A stretch of DNA of 64,000 bases from Lutibacter sp. B1. GTDB lineage: Bacteria; Bacteroidota; Bacteroidia; Flavobacteriales; Flavobacteriaceae. This document shows, piece by piece, positions 46,809 through 56,452 of this stretch. The notes beneath the pieces were generated by a model. It did not search any database and had not been told where the DNA came from. It saw nothing but the letters and a program-made list of their open reading frames with translations. Within the stretch, counting starts at the first letter, position 1. The number at the start of each line of letters is the position of its first letter. The DNA lies in contig NZ_JAAZUI010000003.1 of NCBI RefSeq assembly GCF_012524075.1, positions 62,001 to 126,000 on the forward strand, written 5' to 3'. A program made the translations under genes and the position numbers.

Positions 46809-48473
46809 ATGAAAAATATAAAATATTTAATTGGTCTTTTTCTAACACTTACTTTTATTGTAAGTTGTGAAGATGATGACTACAAATTTGGAGACATTGT
46901 GACTCCCTCAAATGTTCAAGTAACTGCTGAAATTGTTGGGCAGGACCTAAGTGACCCAGAGTTATTATATGGTGATGGGGCTGGTTTTGTTACATTTGAA
47001 GCTACAGCTGATAATGTTATTAGTTACAGTTTTAATTTTGGCGATGGTTATGTTGAAGTTGCACCCTCAGGAAAAATTACCCATAGATATACAAAAGTAG
47101 GGGTTAATACATTCACTGTTATTGTTAGTGCAATTGGTACAGGAGGAGTTTCTTCTACTACTTCAATAGATGTTGAAGTTTATAGTTCTTTTACAGATGT
47201 AGAAGCCGAAGATTTATTAAGTGGAGGTATTATAGGCGAAGGTAAAACTTGGTATTGGGCAGCTGATTTACCATTACATGTAGGTATGGGCCCTGTATCA
47301 GATGATTATGGCTCACTTGATTTTGCTTGGCCAAATTGGTGGAATGCGATTCAACCTTGGGATGATGAAAAAGGATGTATGTATACTAATGAATTTGTAT
47401 TTACCAAAACTGAAAATGGAATTACATTTGAACAAACTACCGGACCAGCATTTATTCCGGGTACTTATGCCGGTATTCTTGGTGTTGACGGCGATACTTG
47501 TCATGATGAAACTGTAGCTACTACGATGTTTGGAGTTAAAAATGTTTCTATGTTCCCTTCTTCATCTAAAGCGGCATTAGAAGGACTTTATTATGATGAA
47601 ACACCATATAGACAAACGGCATTTGAAATATCTGATGGTGGATTTATGGGATGGTATGTGGGCTCAAGTACGTATGATATTATTACAATTACTGAAGATT
47701 ATCTGCAAGTTAGAATTGAAGAAGCTGGAGGTGGAGCTGCTTGGTACCAATTATTTACTTCAACAAAACCAGTACAAGATGAAGGATTTACTGAATTAGC
47801 TTGGGCTGATGAATTTGATACAGATGGAGCTCCTGATGCTACAAAATGGACTTACGATCTTGGTGCCGGTGGCTGGGGAAATAATGAAGCTCAAACATAT
47901 ACAGATGATGCAGCAAATGTAATTATAGCAGATGGAGTTTTAAAAATAACTGCAAAAGCTGAAGGTGATTCTTATACTTCTGCAAGACTAAAAACACAAG
48001 GATTATACAGCTTTACTTACGGTAGAGTTGATGTGAGAGCAAAATTACCATCAGTTGCTGGCACTTGGCCGGCAATTTGGATGTTAGGTGATAGTTTTGA
48101 TTCTGTTGGATGGCCTAAAAGTGGAGAGATTGACATCATGGAACAAACAGGAGCCGATAAAAATACAGTTGGAGCAACATGTCATTGGTTTGATGAAGTG
48201 AATTCAGTTGCTGCAAATTATGGATTAACAACTAGTGTAGCTAATGCATCAACCGAGTTCCACGTATATTCGTTAGAATGGACTGAAGAATCTATCAAAG
48301 TATTTGTTGATGATGTTAAGTATTACGAGATGACAAATAGTGAGGCTTTACCATTTAATGCAGATTTCTTCTTGATTCTTAATGTTGCAATGGGCGGAAG
48401 TTTAGGCGGAGATATTGATCCTGCATTTACAGAAGATTACATGGAAGTAGATTATGTAAGAGTATATCAGTAA
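46809..48473 (+). CDS. GH16 family endo-beta-1,3-glucanase (laminarinase) with PKD domain, lipoprotein
   Basis: 554 aa. Lipobox in FIVSCEDD. PKD domain at about 35-125 (FNFGDGYVEV), a middle domain related to the one ending the previous protein (about 135-315), and GH16 at about 320-554. Catalytic motif GEIDIME: nucleophile E440 and acid/base E445. KLPSVAGTWPAIWMLG and NEAQTYTDD are typical of laminarinases. Probably displayed on the cell surface to cut beta-1,3-glucan for SusC/D. Followed by a strong hairpin (48484-48511). Confidence 0.92.
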   Translation: MKNIKYLIGLFLTLTFIVSCEDDDYKFGDIVTPSNVQVTAEIVGQDLSDPELLYGDGAGFVTFEATADNVISYSFNFGDGYVEVAPSGKITHRYTKVGVNTFTVIVSAIGTGGVSSTTSIDVEVYSSFTDVEAEDLLSGGIIGEGKTWYWAADLPLHVGMGPVSDDYGSLDFAWPNWWNAIQPWDDEKGCMYTNEFVFTKTENGITFEQTTGPAFIPGTYAGILGVDGDTCHDETVATTMFGVKNVSMFPSSSKAALEGLYYDETPYRQTAFEISDGGFMGWYVGSSTYDIITITEDYLQVRIEEAGGGAAWYQLFTSTKPVQDEGFTELAWADEFDTDGAPDATKWTYDLGAGGWGNNEAQTYTDDAANVIIADGVLKITAKAEGDSYTSARLKTQGLYSFTYGRVDVRAKLPSVAGTWPAIWMLGDSFDSVGWPKSGEIDIMEQTGADKNTVGATCHWFDEVNSVAANYGLTTSVANASTEFHVYSLEWTEESIKVFVDDVKYYEMTNSEALPFNADFFLILNVAMGGSLGGDIDPAFTEDYMEVDYVRVYQ

Positions 48474-48483
48474 AAAAAATAAT

Positions 48484-48511
48484 AAAAGCAGTATAATTTT
48501 ATACTGCTTTT
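48484..48511 (+). terminator. Hairpin between GH16 and GH3 genes
   Basis: A 13-bp stem (AAAAGCAGTATAA / TTATACTGCTTTT) with a 2-nt loop and a T-rich 3' arm. It sits inside the locus after four genes, so it may end most transcripts and lower expression of the two distal enzymes, or stabilise the 3' end of the upstream mRNA. Confidence 0.75.
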
Positions 48512-48529
48512 ATTCATAATTAAATATTT

Positions 48530-50812
48530 ATGAAGAAAGTAATTTCAGCATTTTTAATATGCACAGTAGTCTTTTTGGTTAGTTGTAACCAAAATGTAAA
48601 TTTAGAAGGCGCAAAAGAAGTGTCAATTTCAAAAAAAGTTGATTCCATATTAGCTTTAATGACCTTACAAGAAAAAATAGGTCAAATGAACCAGTATAAT
48701 GGTTTTTGGGACGTTACTGGCCCAACACCTAAAGAAGGTGATGCAGCTCATAAATATGAGCATTTAAAAAGCGGTTTGGTGGGGTCTATGCTAAATGTTA
48801 GAGGTGTTGAAGAGGTCACAAAAGTTCAAAAAATCGCAGTAGAAGAAACCAGATTGGGAATTCCTTTAATTATAGGTTTTGATGTGATTCATGGTTATAA
48901 AACATTAAGTCCAATTCCTTTAGCAGAAGCAGCTAGTTGGGATTTGGAAGTTATTAAAAATTCTGCAGCAGTTGCTGCGAAAGAGGCAGCAGCCAATGGT
49001 ATCAATTGGACTTTTGCTCCTATGGTTGATATTTCAAGAGATGCACGTTGGGGAAGAGTTATGGAAGGTGCAGGTGAAGACCCGTTTTTAGGCAGTAAAA
49101 TAGCATACGCCAGAGTTAAAGGTTTTCAAGGAGAAGATCTTTCAGCAGTAAATACAATTGCAGCTTGTTCTAAACATTTTGCAGGGTATGGTTTTGCAGA
49201 AGCAGGTAAAGATTACAACACCGTTGATGTAAGTTTATCAACTTTATACAATACCATTTTACCGCCGTTTAAAGCAACGATTGATGCCGATGTTAAAACG
49301 TTTATGAATTCATTTAACGAGTTAGCGGGAATTCCTGCAACAGGAAATAAATTTTTACAAAGAGATGTGTTAAAAGGAGATTGGAATTATAAAGGCTTTG
49401 TAGTTTCAGATTGGGGCTCAATAGCAGAAATGATTCCTCATGGATATGCCAAAGATGGTAAACAAGCTGCTGAATTAGCTGTAAATGCCGGATCTGATAT
49501 GGATATGGAGTCATATCTATATGTAAATCACATAGAAGCATTGGTTAAAGAAGGAAAAGTTAATGAAAAATTAATTGATGATGCTGTAAAACGCATTTTA
49601 ACAGTTAAGTTTGAATTAGGTTTATTTGATGATCCATACAAATACTGTGATTTAGAAAGAGAGAAACTGGTAACAGGAAGCAAAGAAATTAATGATGCTG
49701 TTTTAGATATGGCTAAAAAGTCTATTGTTTTATTAAAAAATGAAAAACAATTGCTTCCTCTTAAAAAAGAAGGTTTAAAAATTGCTTTAATAGGACCTTT
49801 AGCGAATGATAAAAACAGTCCGCTCGGAAGTTGGCGTATTGGAGCTGATGATAATACGGCAGTTTCGGTTTTAGAAGGTTTACAAGCTTATTCCGGCAAC
49901 AAAATAACATTTAGTAAAGGTGTTGAACTTGTTAACGGAGAAACTATTTTTGGAATGGAAACTTCTATCAATACAACAGACAGAACTGGGTTTAAAGAAG
50001 CGATTGCAACAGCAAAAAATAACGATGTTGTTGTTATGGTTTTAGGTGAATATTCGTACCAAACAGGAGAAGGCAGAAGCAGAGCTTCTTTAGATTTACC
50101 GGGACTTCAGCAAGAGTTGTTAGAAGAGATTTACAAAGTAAATAAAAACATTGTTTTGGTGTTAATGAATGGTCGTCCGTTGGCAATTAATTGGGCAAAT
50201 GATAACCTTCCTTCAATTATTGAAGCGTGGCATTTAGGTACACAAAGTGGTAATGCAATAGCTCAGGTTTTATATGGCGATTACAACCCAAGTGGAAAAT
50301 TACCAATGACTTTCCCAAAAAGTGTAGGACAAGTGCCAATTTATTACAATCATAAAAATACAGGAAGACCAACTATTCCTGGTCCAAATCAGGTTTTTTG
50401 GTCGCATTATATTGATGAAACTAACCAACCTTTATATGAATTTGGCTACGGATTAAGTTACACTACCTTTAAGTACGAAAATTTAAAATTAAGTTCAACA
50501 ACAGTTAATGAAGGTAATTCAATTGAAGTTTCGTTCACCTTAACAAATACAGGTAAATATGAAGGTAAAGAAGTTACTCAATTATATATAAGAGATTTAT
50601 TTGGAAGTATAACTCGCCCTGTAAAAGAATTGAAAGATTTTAATATGGTTACATTAAAGCCTGGAGAATCAAAAACAGTTACGTTTACTATTACTAAAGA
50701 AATGCTTCAATTTTATACTGCAAATAACAAATGGGAGGTAGAGCCGGGAGATTTTAAAGTATATATTGGAGGAAGTTCTAATACTGTTTTAGAAGCAGAT
50801 TTCACATTATAA
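48530..50812 (+). CDS. GH3 family beta-glucosidase, lipoprotein
   Basis: 760 aa. Lipobox in VFLVSCNQN. GH3 N-domain with nucleophile D294 (VVSDWGS) and substrate motif CSKHFAGYG; C-domain with GEYSYQTGEGRSR near the acid/base region; fibronectin III-like C-terminal domain (about 660-760). Splits beta-1,3-gluco-oligosaccharides to glucose, probably in the periplasm. Resembles BglX-type enzymes in length and order. 56 nt after the GH16 stop with a hairpin between. Confidence 0.93.
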   Translation: MKKVISAFLICTVVFLVSCNQNVNLEGAKEVSISKKVDSILALMTLQEKIGQMNQYNGFWDVTGPTPKEGDAAHKYEHLKSGLVGSMLNVRGVEEVTKVQKIAVEETRLGIPLIIGFDVIHGYKTLSPIPLAEAASWDLEVIKNSAAVAAKEAAANGINWTFAPMVDISRDARWGRVMEGAGEDPFLGSKIAYARVKGFQGEDLSAVNTIAACSKHFAGYGFAEAGKDYNTVDVSLSTLYNTILPPFKATIDADVKTFMNSFNELAGIPATGNKFLQRDVLKGDWNYKGFVVSDWGSIAEMIPHGYAKDGKQAAELAVNAGSDMDMESYLYVNHIEALVKEGKVNEKLIDDAVKRILTVKFELGLFDDPYKYCDLEREKLVTGSKEINDAVLDMAKKSIVLLKNEKQLLPLKKEGLKIALIGPLANDKNSPLGSWRIGADDNTAVSVLEGLQAYSGNKITFSKGVELVNGETIFGMETSINTTDRTGFKEAIATAKNNDVVVMVLGEYSYQTGEGRSRASLDLPGLQQELLEEIYKVNKNIVLVLMNGRPLAINWANDNLPSIIEAWHLGTQSGNAIAQVLYGDYNPSGKLPMTFPKSVGQVPIYYNHKNTGRPTIPGPNQVFWSHYIDETNQPLYEFGYGLSYTTFKYENLKLSSTTVNEGNSIEVSFTLTNTGKYEGKEVTQLYIRDLFGSITRPVKELKDFNMVTLKPGESKTVTFTITKEMLQFYTANNKWEVEPGDFKVYIGGSSNTVLEADFTL

Positions 50813-50822
50813 ATAAAGAAAT

Positions 50823-51584
50823 ATGAAAAAAATAGTGAGTATTGGTTTAGTATTGTTTGGTTTAATTTCTTGCAATAAAAATCCTCAACTTATTTGGGAA
50901 GAAAATTTTGACGGTACTACTTTAAATGAAGACGTATGGAATTTTGAACATGGCAACGGTTGCCCTGAAATTTGCGGATGGGGAAACAACGAGTTGCAAT
51001 TTTATACCGAAACCAATCATACCGTAAAGGATGGTTTGTTAACTATTACAGCCAAGTTAGAAGATTCAGTTTATACTTCAACCCGAATTACTACAGCAGG
51101 AAAATTTGAGTTTCAATATGGTAAAATTGAAGTAAGAGCAAAATTACCTGTGGGCAAAGGGATATGGCCTGCATTTTGGATGTTGGGATCTAATATTAAA
51201 GAAGTTGGTTGGCCTAAAAGTGGAGAAATAGATATTTTGGAATATGTAGGAAAAGAACCGGGAATGGTGTTTACATCATTACATACTCAAGATAGTCATG
51301 GAAATACGATCAATACTAAAAAAACAGAATTTAAAAATATTGAAGAAGGTTTTCATTTGTATGCAGCAAATTGGACGAAAGATAAAATTGAGTTTTTTGT
51401 TGACAATCAGTTAGTTTATACGTTTGCTCCGGAAAACAAAACTGAAGCTGTTTGGCCGTTTAATCAACCTTTTTATGTGATAGTTAATATGGCAATTGGA
51501 GGTAATTTTGGAGGACAGGAAGTTGATAATGCTATATTTCCTCAAGAATTTGTATTAGATTATATTAAGGTTTATAGTAATTGA
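50823..51584 (+). CDS. GH16 family beta-glucanase, single-domain lipoprotein
   Basis: 253 aa. Lipobox in GLISCNKN. A GH16 domain only, with catalytic GEIDILE: E135 nucleophile and E140 acid/base; also GWGNNELQFYTE and KLPVGKGIWPAFWMLG as in laminarinases. The second GH16 of the locus, lacking the PKD arm of the first, so it may act on shorter or periplasmic oligomers. It begins 10 nt after the GH3 gene and is followed by a terminator, ending the locus. Confidence 0.93.
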   Translation: MKKIVSIGLVLFGLISCNKNPQLIWEENFDGTTLNEDVWNFEHGNGCPEICGWGNNELQFYTETNHTVKDGLLTITAKLEDSVYTSTRITTAGKFEFQYGKIEVRAKLPVGKGIWPAFWMLGSNIKEVGWPKSGEIDILEYVGKEPGMVFTSLHTQDSHGNTINTKKTEFKNIEEGFHLYAANWTKDKIEFFVDNQLVYTFAPENKTEAVWPFNQPFYVIVNMAIGGNFGGQEVDNAIFPQEFVLDYIKVYSN

Positions 51585-51602
51585 TTTTTTTATTTTTTGC
51601 AT

Positions 51603-51644
51603 AATAAAGCTCTAATTAGATACTCTTTTTAGGGCTTTATTTTT
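51603..51644 (+). terminator. Terminator at the end of the laminarin locus
   Basis: AATAAAGCTCTAA pairs with TTAGGGCTTTATT (12 of 13) across a short AT loop, followed by TTTT. Confidence 0.75.
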
Positions 51645-51727
51645 CCCTTTTTTATACATTAAGAAAAATTTAACACTGAGTTTGGCTGTTAAATCTGTTA
51701 TTCAGAAATAGAATTAGTATTATTGCT

Positions 51728-51735
51728 TAATTTTG
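51728..51735 (+). promoter_or_regulatory. Candidate -7 box for the DsbD-like gene
   Basis: TAATTTTG is an exact TAnnTTTG match, 33 nt before the ATG at 51769. A TTG start at 51733 would fall inside this box, so I prefer the ATG. Confidence 0.5.
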
Positions 51736-51768
51736 ATAAATTCGTTAAAGAACAATCGAAATTTCAAT

Positions 51769-53739
51769 ATGAAAAAACTATTTTTATTTATATCTGCAAT
51801 TCTTTTAACTGCTATAAGTTACTCTCAAATTCACGAGCCGGTAAAATGGTCAACGGATGTTGAAAAGGTTTCAGATACCGAATACAATTTACTTATAAAA
51901 GCTACAATTGAAGATAAATGGCATTTGTATTCTCAACATGTTCCTGAAGATGGGCCAATACCAACCAATTTTACTTTTGAAAAAAATGACGATTTTGATT
52001 TGATTGGAGAAACTTCTGAAGAAGAAGGCCATACAGTTGACGATCCTGTTTTTAATATGAAAATTAAGTATTTTGAAAACAAGGCAATTTTTAAACAACG
52101 TATTAAAGTTTTAAAAGAAGATTCATTTAAAATAAAAGGAGAAGTTGAATTTATGGTGTGTGATGATGCTCAATGTTTACCTCCAACATTTGTAGATTTA
52201 GAATTCCCAATTGGAGAAAAAGGAGCAGCTTCGGTAATTTCAATTATAAATGAAAATAAAACAGAAGTAACTGCAACTCCTGTAAATGACAAAAAACCCG
52301 ATAAAGGTTTGTTAAGTATATTTATTATTGCATTTTTATCAGGTTTTGCGGCTTTGTTAACACCTTGTGTGTTTCCAATGATTCCTATGACGGTAAGTTT
52401 TTTTACCAAACAAAGCAAAACAAAAGCTGCCGGTATTAAAAATGCCATTATTTACGGTCTTTCCATAGTTGTAATTTATGTGGGTTTAGGAATTTTAATC
52501 AGTTTAATTTTTGGACCTAATGCGTTAAACGCACTATCAACCAATGTGTGGTTTAATATTATTTTCTTTTTACTGTTAGTTATTTTTGCTATTTCGTTTT
52601 TAGGAGCTTTTGAAATTGTGTTACCAAGCTCTTGGGGAACAAAAGTTGATAAACAAGCAGATAGAGGCGGATTGATTGGAATCTTTTTTATGGCTTTAGC
52701 TTTAGCGATTGTTTCTTTTTCGTGTACCGGACCAATTGTGGGTACTATTTTAGTTGAAGCGGCTGCAGGTGGCAATCAAATAGGACCTATTGTTGGCATG
52801 TTAGGTTTTTCATTGGCAATTGCAATACCTTTTGCGTTGTTTGCAGCATTTCCGGGTTGGTTAAATTCATTACCAAAATCCGGAGGATGGTTAAATACCG
52901 TAAAAGTGGTTTTAGGCTTTTTAGAATTGGCTTTAGCATTTAAATTTTTATCAAATGCCGATTTGGTTTTACAGTTACATTGGTTAGAACGTGAAGTATT
53001 TATAGCTATTTGGATTGCTATTTTTGGAACCTTAGCCTTTTATTTATTCGGTAAGATACAATTGCCGCACGATTCACCAAACGGACATATTTCAGTTGGC
53101 AGGTTATGTTTAGGTTTAATTTCTTTAACATTTACCATTTATATGATTCCCGGTTTGTGGGGAGCGCCGTTGAATTTAATTAGCGCATTTCCTCCTGCAC
53201 AACATTACAGCGAGTCGCCTTATGGAGTTGGGTTTGCAAAATCCGGTAATGTATTATCTGTGAAAGAACATTCCGAAATTCCTGAAGGAGCACATATAAT
53301 GGCTCCACACAATATTTTAGCTTTTAATGATTACGATAAAGGTTTGGCGTATGCTAAAAAAGTAAACAAACCTGTGCTTATTGATTTTACCGGACACGCG
53401 TGTGTAAATTGTAGAAAAATGGAACAAAATGTGTGGGCTAAAGATAAAGTGCTGAATGTTTTAAAAAACGAAGTTGTGTTAATATCTTTATATGTTGATG
53501 ATAAACGTAAATTACCGGATGATGAAGAAATAGACTCTAAATTGCGTCCCGGGAAAAAACTAAGATACATTGGGCAAAAATGGAGTGAGTTTCAAACTAT
53601 AAAATATGGAGCCAATGCGCAACCGTTTTATGTTTTAATGGATCATAATGAAGAAAATTTAATAAATCCTGTTGCGTACACACCGGATGTTGATGCGTAT
53701 TACAACTGGTTAAAGCAGGGAATAGATAATTTTAAATAA
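51769..53739 (+). CDS. DsbD-like thiol:disulfide interchange protein
   Basis: 656 aa from the ATG at 51769 with signal peptide to about residue 20 (AISYSQ). Periplasmic nDsbD-like domain with a Cys pair in [10 protein letters not shown], a central CcdA/DsbD membrane domain of about eight helices ([16 protein letters not shown] and [10 protein letters not shown] carry the conserved Cys), and a C-terminal thioredoxin domain with [11 protein letters not shown]. It moves electrons from the cytoplasm to periplasmic disulfide partners. All three Cys pairs appear present. Own promoter and terminator; not linked to the glycan locus. Confidence 0.9.
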   Translation: MKKLFLFISAILLTAISYSQIHEPVKWSTDVEKVSDTEYNLLIKATIEDKWHLYSQHVPEDGPIPTNFTFEKNDDFDLIGETSEEEGHTVDDPVFNMKIKYFENKAIFKQRIKVLKEDSFKIKGEVEFMVCDDAQCLPPTFVDLEFPIGEKGAASVISIINENKTEVTATPVNDKKPDKGLLSIFIIAFLSGFAALLTPCVFPMIPMTVSFFTKQSKTKAAGIKNAIIYGLSIVVIYVGLGILISLIFGPNALNALSTNVWFNIIFFLLLVIFAISFLGAFEIVLPSSWGTKVDKQADRGGLIGIFFMALALAIVSFSCTGPIVGTILVEAAAGGNQIGPIVGMLGFSLAIAIPFALFAAFPGWLNSLPKSGGWLNTVKVVLGFLELALAFKFLSNADLVLQLHWLEREVFIAIWIAIFGTLAFYLFGKIQLPHDSPNGHISVGRLCLGLISLTFTIYMIPGLWGAPLNLISAFPPAQHYSESPYGVGFAKSGNVLSVKEHSEIPEGAHIMAPHNILAFNDYDKGLAYAKKVNKPVLIDFTGHACVNCRKMEQNVWAKDKVLNVLKNEVVLISLYVDDKRKLPDDEEIDSKLRPGKKLRYIGQKWSEFQTIKYGANAQPFYVLMDHNEENLINPVAYTPDVDAYYNWLKQGIDNFK

Positions 53740-53759
53740 AAGTGATTTTTATTGTTATT

Positions 53760-53799
53760 GATTCACTCTAGTTTTATAAATTGGGGTGAATCTTTTTTT
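53760..53799 (+). terminator. Terminator after the DsbD-like gene
   Basis: GATTCAC (53760-53766) pairs with GTGAATC (53786-53792) across a 19-nt loop, followed by seven T's. The frame of the next gene opens at 53752 through this hairpin, supporting the later start at 53821. Confidence 0.65.
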
Positions 53800-53820
53800 A
53801 GTAATAGAAATGACATTAAA

Positions 53821-55329
53821 ATGAGTTTTTTTTCAGAAAAAAATATAAAAAACACGCTCAATCAATCTTCAGAATTAGAAAATTACTTTCAGCAATTTAG
53901 AAAGCATATAGTTGGTGTAGGACAAGTATTTCAATCGCCATACGGAGAAAAAGAAATAATTTATACTGATTGGACTGCCAGCGGAAGATTGTACCGTCCT
54001 ATTGAAGAAAAAATGCTGAATGCTTTTGGTCCTTTTGTTGCCAATACGCATACCGAAACTTCGATTACAGGATCGGTAATGACTATGGCTTATCATAAAG
54101 CACGAAATATTATTAAAAAGCATGTAAATGCCGGAGAAAATGATGTTTTAATTGCCGAAGGTACAGGAATGACAGGTGTTATAAATAAATTTCAACGTAT
54201 TTTGGGTTTAAAAGTTTCAGAAAATTTAAAGAAGCATACTGTAATTCCTACTGAATTAAAACCTATTGTATTTATCACACACATGGAGCATCATTCTAAC
54301 CAAACATCATGGCTGGAAACTATTGCTAATGTTGAAATTATACCGAATGATGAAACCGGATTGGTATGCTATAAAAGTTTTAAAAATTTACTTAAAAAAT
54401 ACAAGGACAGACCTATTAAAATTGCTTCTGTTACAGCCTGTTCAAATGTAACAGGAATAAAAACGGATTACTATAAAATAGCTAAAATGATTCATCATTT
54501 TGGCGGACTTTGTTTTGTTGATTTTGCCTGTTCGGCACCTTATGTTAAAATTAACATGCATCCAATTGATAAAGATGCTTATTTAGACGCTATATTCTTT
54601 TCTCCTCATAAATTTTTAGGAGGTCCGGGAACTTCAGGAGTATTGATTTTTAATAAGAAGTTGTATAAAAATATGGTTCCGGATAATCCTGGTGGTGGCA
54701 CTGTAAGTTATACAAATCCTTGGGGTAATCACGATTATATTGATGATATTGAAACTCGTGAAGATGGTGGTACTCCCGGATTTTTACAAACTATAAAAGC
54801 AGCACTTTCAATTCAATTAAAAGAAGAAATGGGTGTTGAAAATATATTGGCTCGAGAACACGAAATTAACAACATTGTTTTTAATAAACTTTCTACAGTT
54901 TCTAATGTAAATATATTAGCAAATCAGCATAAAAACAGGTTAGGGATTTTTTCATTTTATATAAATGATGTTCATTATAATTTGGTAGTTAAACTTTTAA
55001 ACGACAGATTTGGCATTCAAACAAGAGGCGGTTGCTCATGTGCGGGTACTTACGGTCATTATTTATTGCATGTAGATCAGCAAACATCAAAAAATATTGA
55101 AGATCAAATAATGGAAGGTTGTTTAATTGAACGTCCGGGATGGATTAGAATGTCTATCCACCCAACGTTAACCAACAAAGAAATTTTATATGTGTGCGAA
55201 AGCATAAAAAGTGTTGCTGAAAATTGGCAAAATTGGAAAGATGATTATAATTATGAACCTGTAAAAAATGAGTTTATACACAAAACAGCAAAACCGATAG
55301 AAAAAGAGATGGTTAATAATTGGTTTTAG
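53821..55329 (+). CDS. Class V aminotransferase, cysteine-desulfurase-like
   Basis: 502 aa from the ATG at 53821. Fold-type I PLP enzyme: ITHMEHHSNQ (PLP-contacting His), VDFACSAPYV, PLP lysine in FSPHKFLGGPGTSG, and a late Cys-rich loop RGGCSCAGTYGHY where SufS/IscS have their catalytic Cys. About 100 residues longer than SufS, with inserts. Likely transfers sulfur from cysteine or acts as a selenocysteine/cysteine lyase; the true substrate is unknown and no suf or isc gene is near. Monocistronic between two terminator/promoter signals. Confidence 0.8.
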   Translation: MSFFSEKNIKNTLNQSSELENYFQQFRKHIVGVGQVFQSPYGEKEIIYTDWTASGRLYRPIEEKMLNAFGPFVANTHTETSITGSVMTMAYHKARNIIKKHVNAGENDVLIAEGTGMTGVINKFQRILGLKVSENLKKHTVIPTELKPIVFITHMEHHSNQTSWLETIANVEIIPNDETGLVCYKSFKNLLKKYKDRPIKIASVTACSNVTGIKTDYYKIAKMIHHFGGLCFVDFACSAPYVKINMHPIDKDAYLDAIFFSPHKFLGGPGTSGVLIFNKKLYKNMVPDNPGGGTVSYTNPWGNHDYIDDIETREDGGTPGFLQTIKAALSIQLKEEMGVENILAREHEINNIVFNKLSTVSNVNILANQHKNRLGIFSFYINDVHYNLVVKLLNDRFGIQTRGGCSCAGTYGHYLLHVDQQTSKNIEDQIMEGCLIERPGWIRMSIHPTLTNKEILYVCESIKSVAENWQNWKDDYNYEPVKNEFIHKTAKPIEKEMVNNWF

Positions 55330-55355
55330 TATAACTTATAAGAAAAAACTTTTTC

Positions 55356-55363
55356 TATATTTG
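55356..55363 (+). promoter_or_regulatory. Candidate -7 box for the HupE/UreJ-like gene
   Basis: TATATTTG, an exact TAnnTTTG match, 23 nt before the ATG at 55387. No TTG at ideal -33 spacing. Confidence 0.5.
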
Positions 55364-55386
55364 GAAATCAAAAAATCAAAAATTTA

Positions 55387-55971
55387 ATGGATAACTTCAT
55401 ATTCTTCCTTAAAGAAGGTCTTTACCATGTATTGGACTGGAATGCGTACGATCATATTTTATTCTTAATAGCATTAGCAGTAGTGTACGATTTTAAAAAT
55501 TGGAAAAAAATATTGTGGCTAATAACTTTGTTTACAATAGGGCATACGCTTACGTTAATTTTATCTGCCTATAAAATAGTTTCAGTTAATTCAAGTTGGG
55601 TAGAATTTTTAATACCGGTAACAATTATTGTTACAGCTATTGTTAATATATTTTATGCAAAAAATGCTACAAAACAAACGAAAACAAATACCAATTTATT
55701 TTTTGCTCTATTTTTTGGATTGATACATGGTTTAGGGTTTTCAAGTTATTTTAAAATGTTGATAGGTAGTTCTAGCACTAAAATTATTCCGCTATTGGAA
55801 TTTGCTTTGGGAATAGAAATAGCTCAAATTGTGATAGTGTTATTAGTATTGATTTTTGGATTTATTTTTCAAACTATATTTCGTTTTTCTAAAAGAGATT
55901 GGATTCTTATAACATCATCAATAGTAATAGGTGTAGTTATACCAATATTAAGAGGAGCAATTTTTTGGTAA
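55387..55971 (+). CDS. HupE/UreJ-family membrane protein
   Basis: 194 aa, about six transmembrane helices. The opening GLYHVLDWNAYDHILFLIAL with its His/Asp pair and GHTLTL in the second helix are typical of the HupE/UreJ_2 family. Members are proposed metal (nickel or cobalt) permeases, but hydrogenase and urease genes are absent here, so the ion is unknown. LIHGLGFSSYF in helix four is also conserved. Confidence 0.8.
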   Translation: MDNFIFFLKEGLYHVLDWNAYDHILFLIALAVVYDFKNWKKILWLITLFTIGHTLTLILSAYKIVSVNSSWVEFLIPVTIIVTAIVNIFYAKNATKQTKTNTNLFFALFFGLIHGLGFSSYFKMLIGSSSTKIIPLLEFALGIEIAQIVIVLLVLIFGFIFQTIFRFSKRDWILITSSIVIGVVIPILRGAIFW

Positions 55972-55976
55972 AAAAT

Positions 55977-55984
55977 TAACTTTG
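55977..55984 (+). promoter_or_regulatory. Candidate -7 box for dCMP deaminase
   Basis: TAACTTTG, an exact TAnnTTTG match, 42 nt before the ATG at 56027. Confidence 0.45.
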
Positions 55985-56026
55985 AATTTATAAGATTCTT
56001 ATTACATTCGTAATTGTTGAAAAACT

Positions 56027-56452
56027 ATGAATAAAAAACAGCTAAAATACGATAGAGCTTATATGAAAATGGCGTTGGAGTGGGCAAAATTGTCGTATTG
56101 TAAAAGAAGACAGGTTGGAGCTTTAATTGTAAAAGACAGAATGATAATTTCTGACGGATATAATGGCACTCCTACAGGTTTTGAAAACTGTTGTGAAGAC
56201 GATAATAACTATACAAAATGGTATGTGTTGCATGCTGAAGCTAATGCAATTTTAAAAGTTGCAAGTTCAACACAATCTTGTAAAGATTCTACGTTATATA
56301 TAACATTATCTCCCTGTAAAGAGTGTAGTAAATTGATACATCAATCCGGAATTAAAAGAGTAGTTTATGCAGACCAATATAAAGATACTGCAGGACTTGA
56401 ATTTTTAGAGAAAGCAGGAGTAGAGTTAACATATCTTAAAAATTTAAAATGA
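56027..56452 (+). CDS. dCMP deaminase family protein
   Basis: 141 aa. Zinc-dependent deaminase: LHAEANAIL (His ligand and catalytic Glu) and LSPCKECSKLI (two Cys ligands); the N-terminal RRQVGALIVKD and SDGYNGTP are typical of dCMP deaminase/ComEB proteins. Converts dCMP to dUMP for thymidylate synthesis. The stop overlaps the protease start by 4 nt (ATGA). Confidence 0.92.
   Translation: MNKKQLKYDRAYMKMALEWAKLSYCKRRQVGALIVKDRMIISDGYNGTPTGFENCCEDDNNYTKWYVLHAEANAILKVASSTQSCKDSTLYITLSPCKECSKLIHQSGIKRVVYADQYKDTAGLEFLEKAGVELTYLKNLK

Noticed and set aside
53752-53820. Upstream start of the class V aminotransferase
   Set aside because: The frame crosses a terminator-like hairpin, and the protein family begins near the ATG at 53821.
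53821-55329. PhnW (AEP transaminase), which is also class V
   Set aside because: It is over 100 residues too long, has a desulfurase-type Cys loop (GGCSCAG), and lies outside the phosphonate locus.
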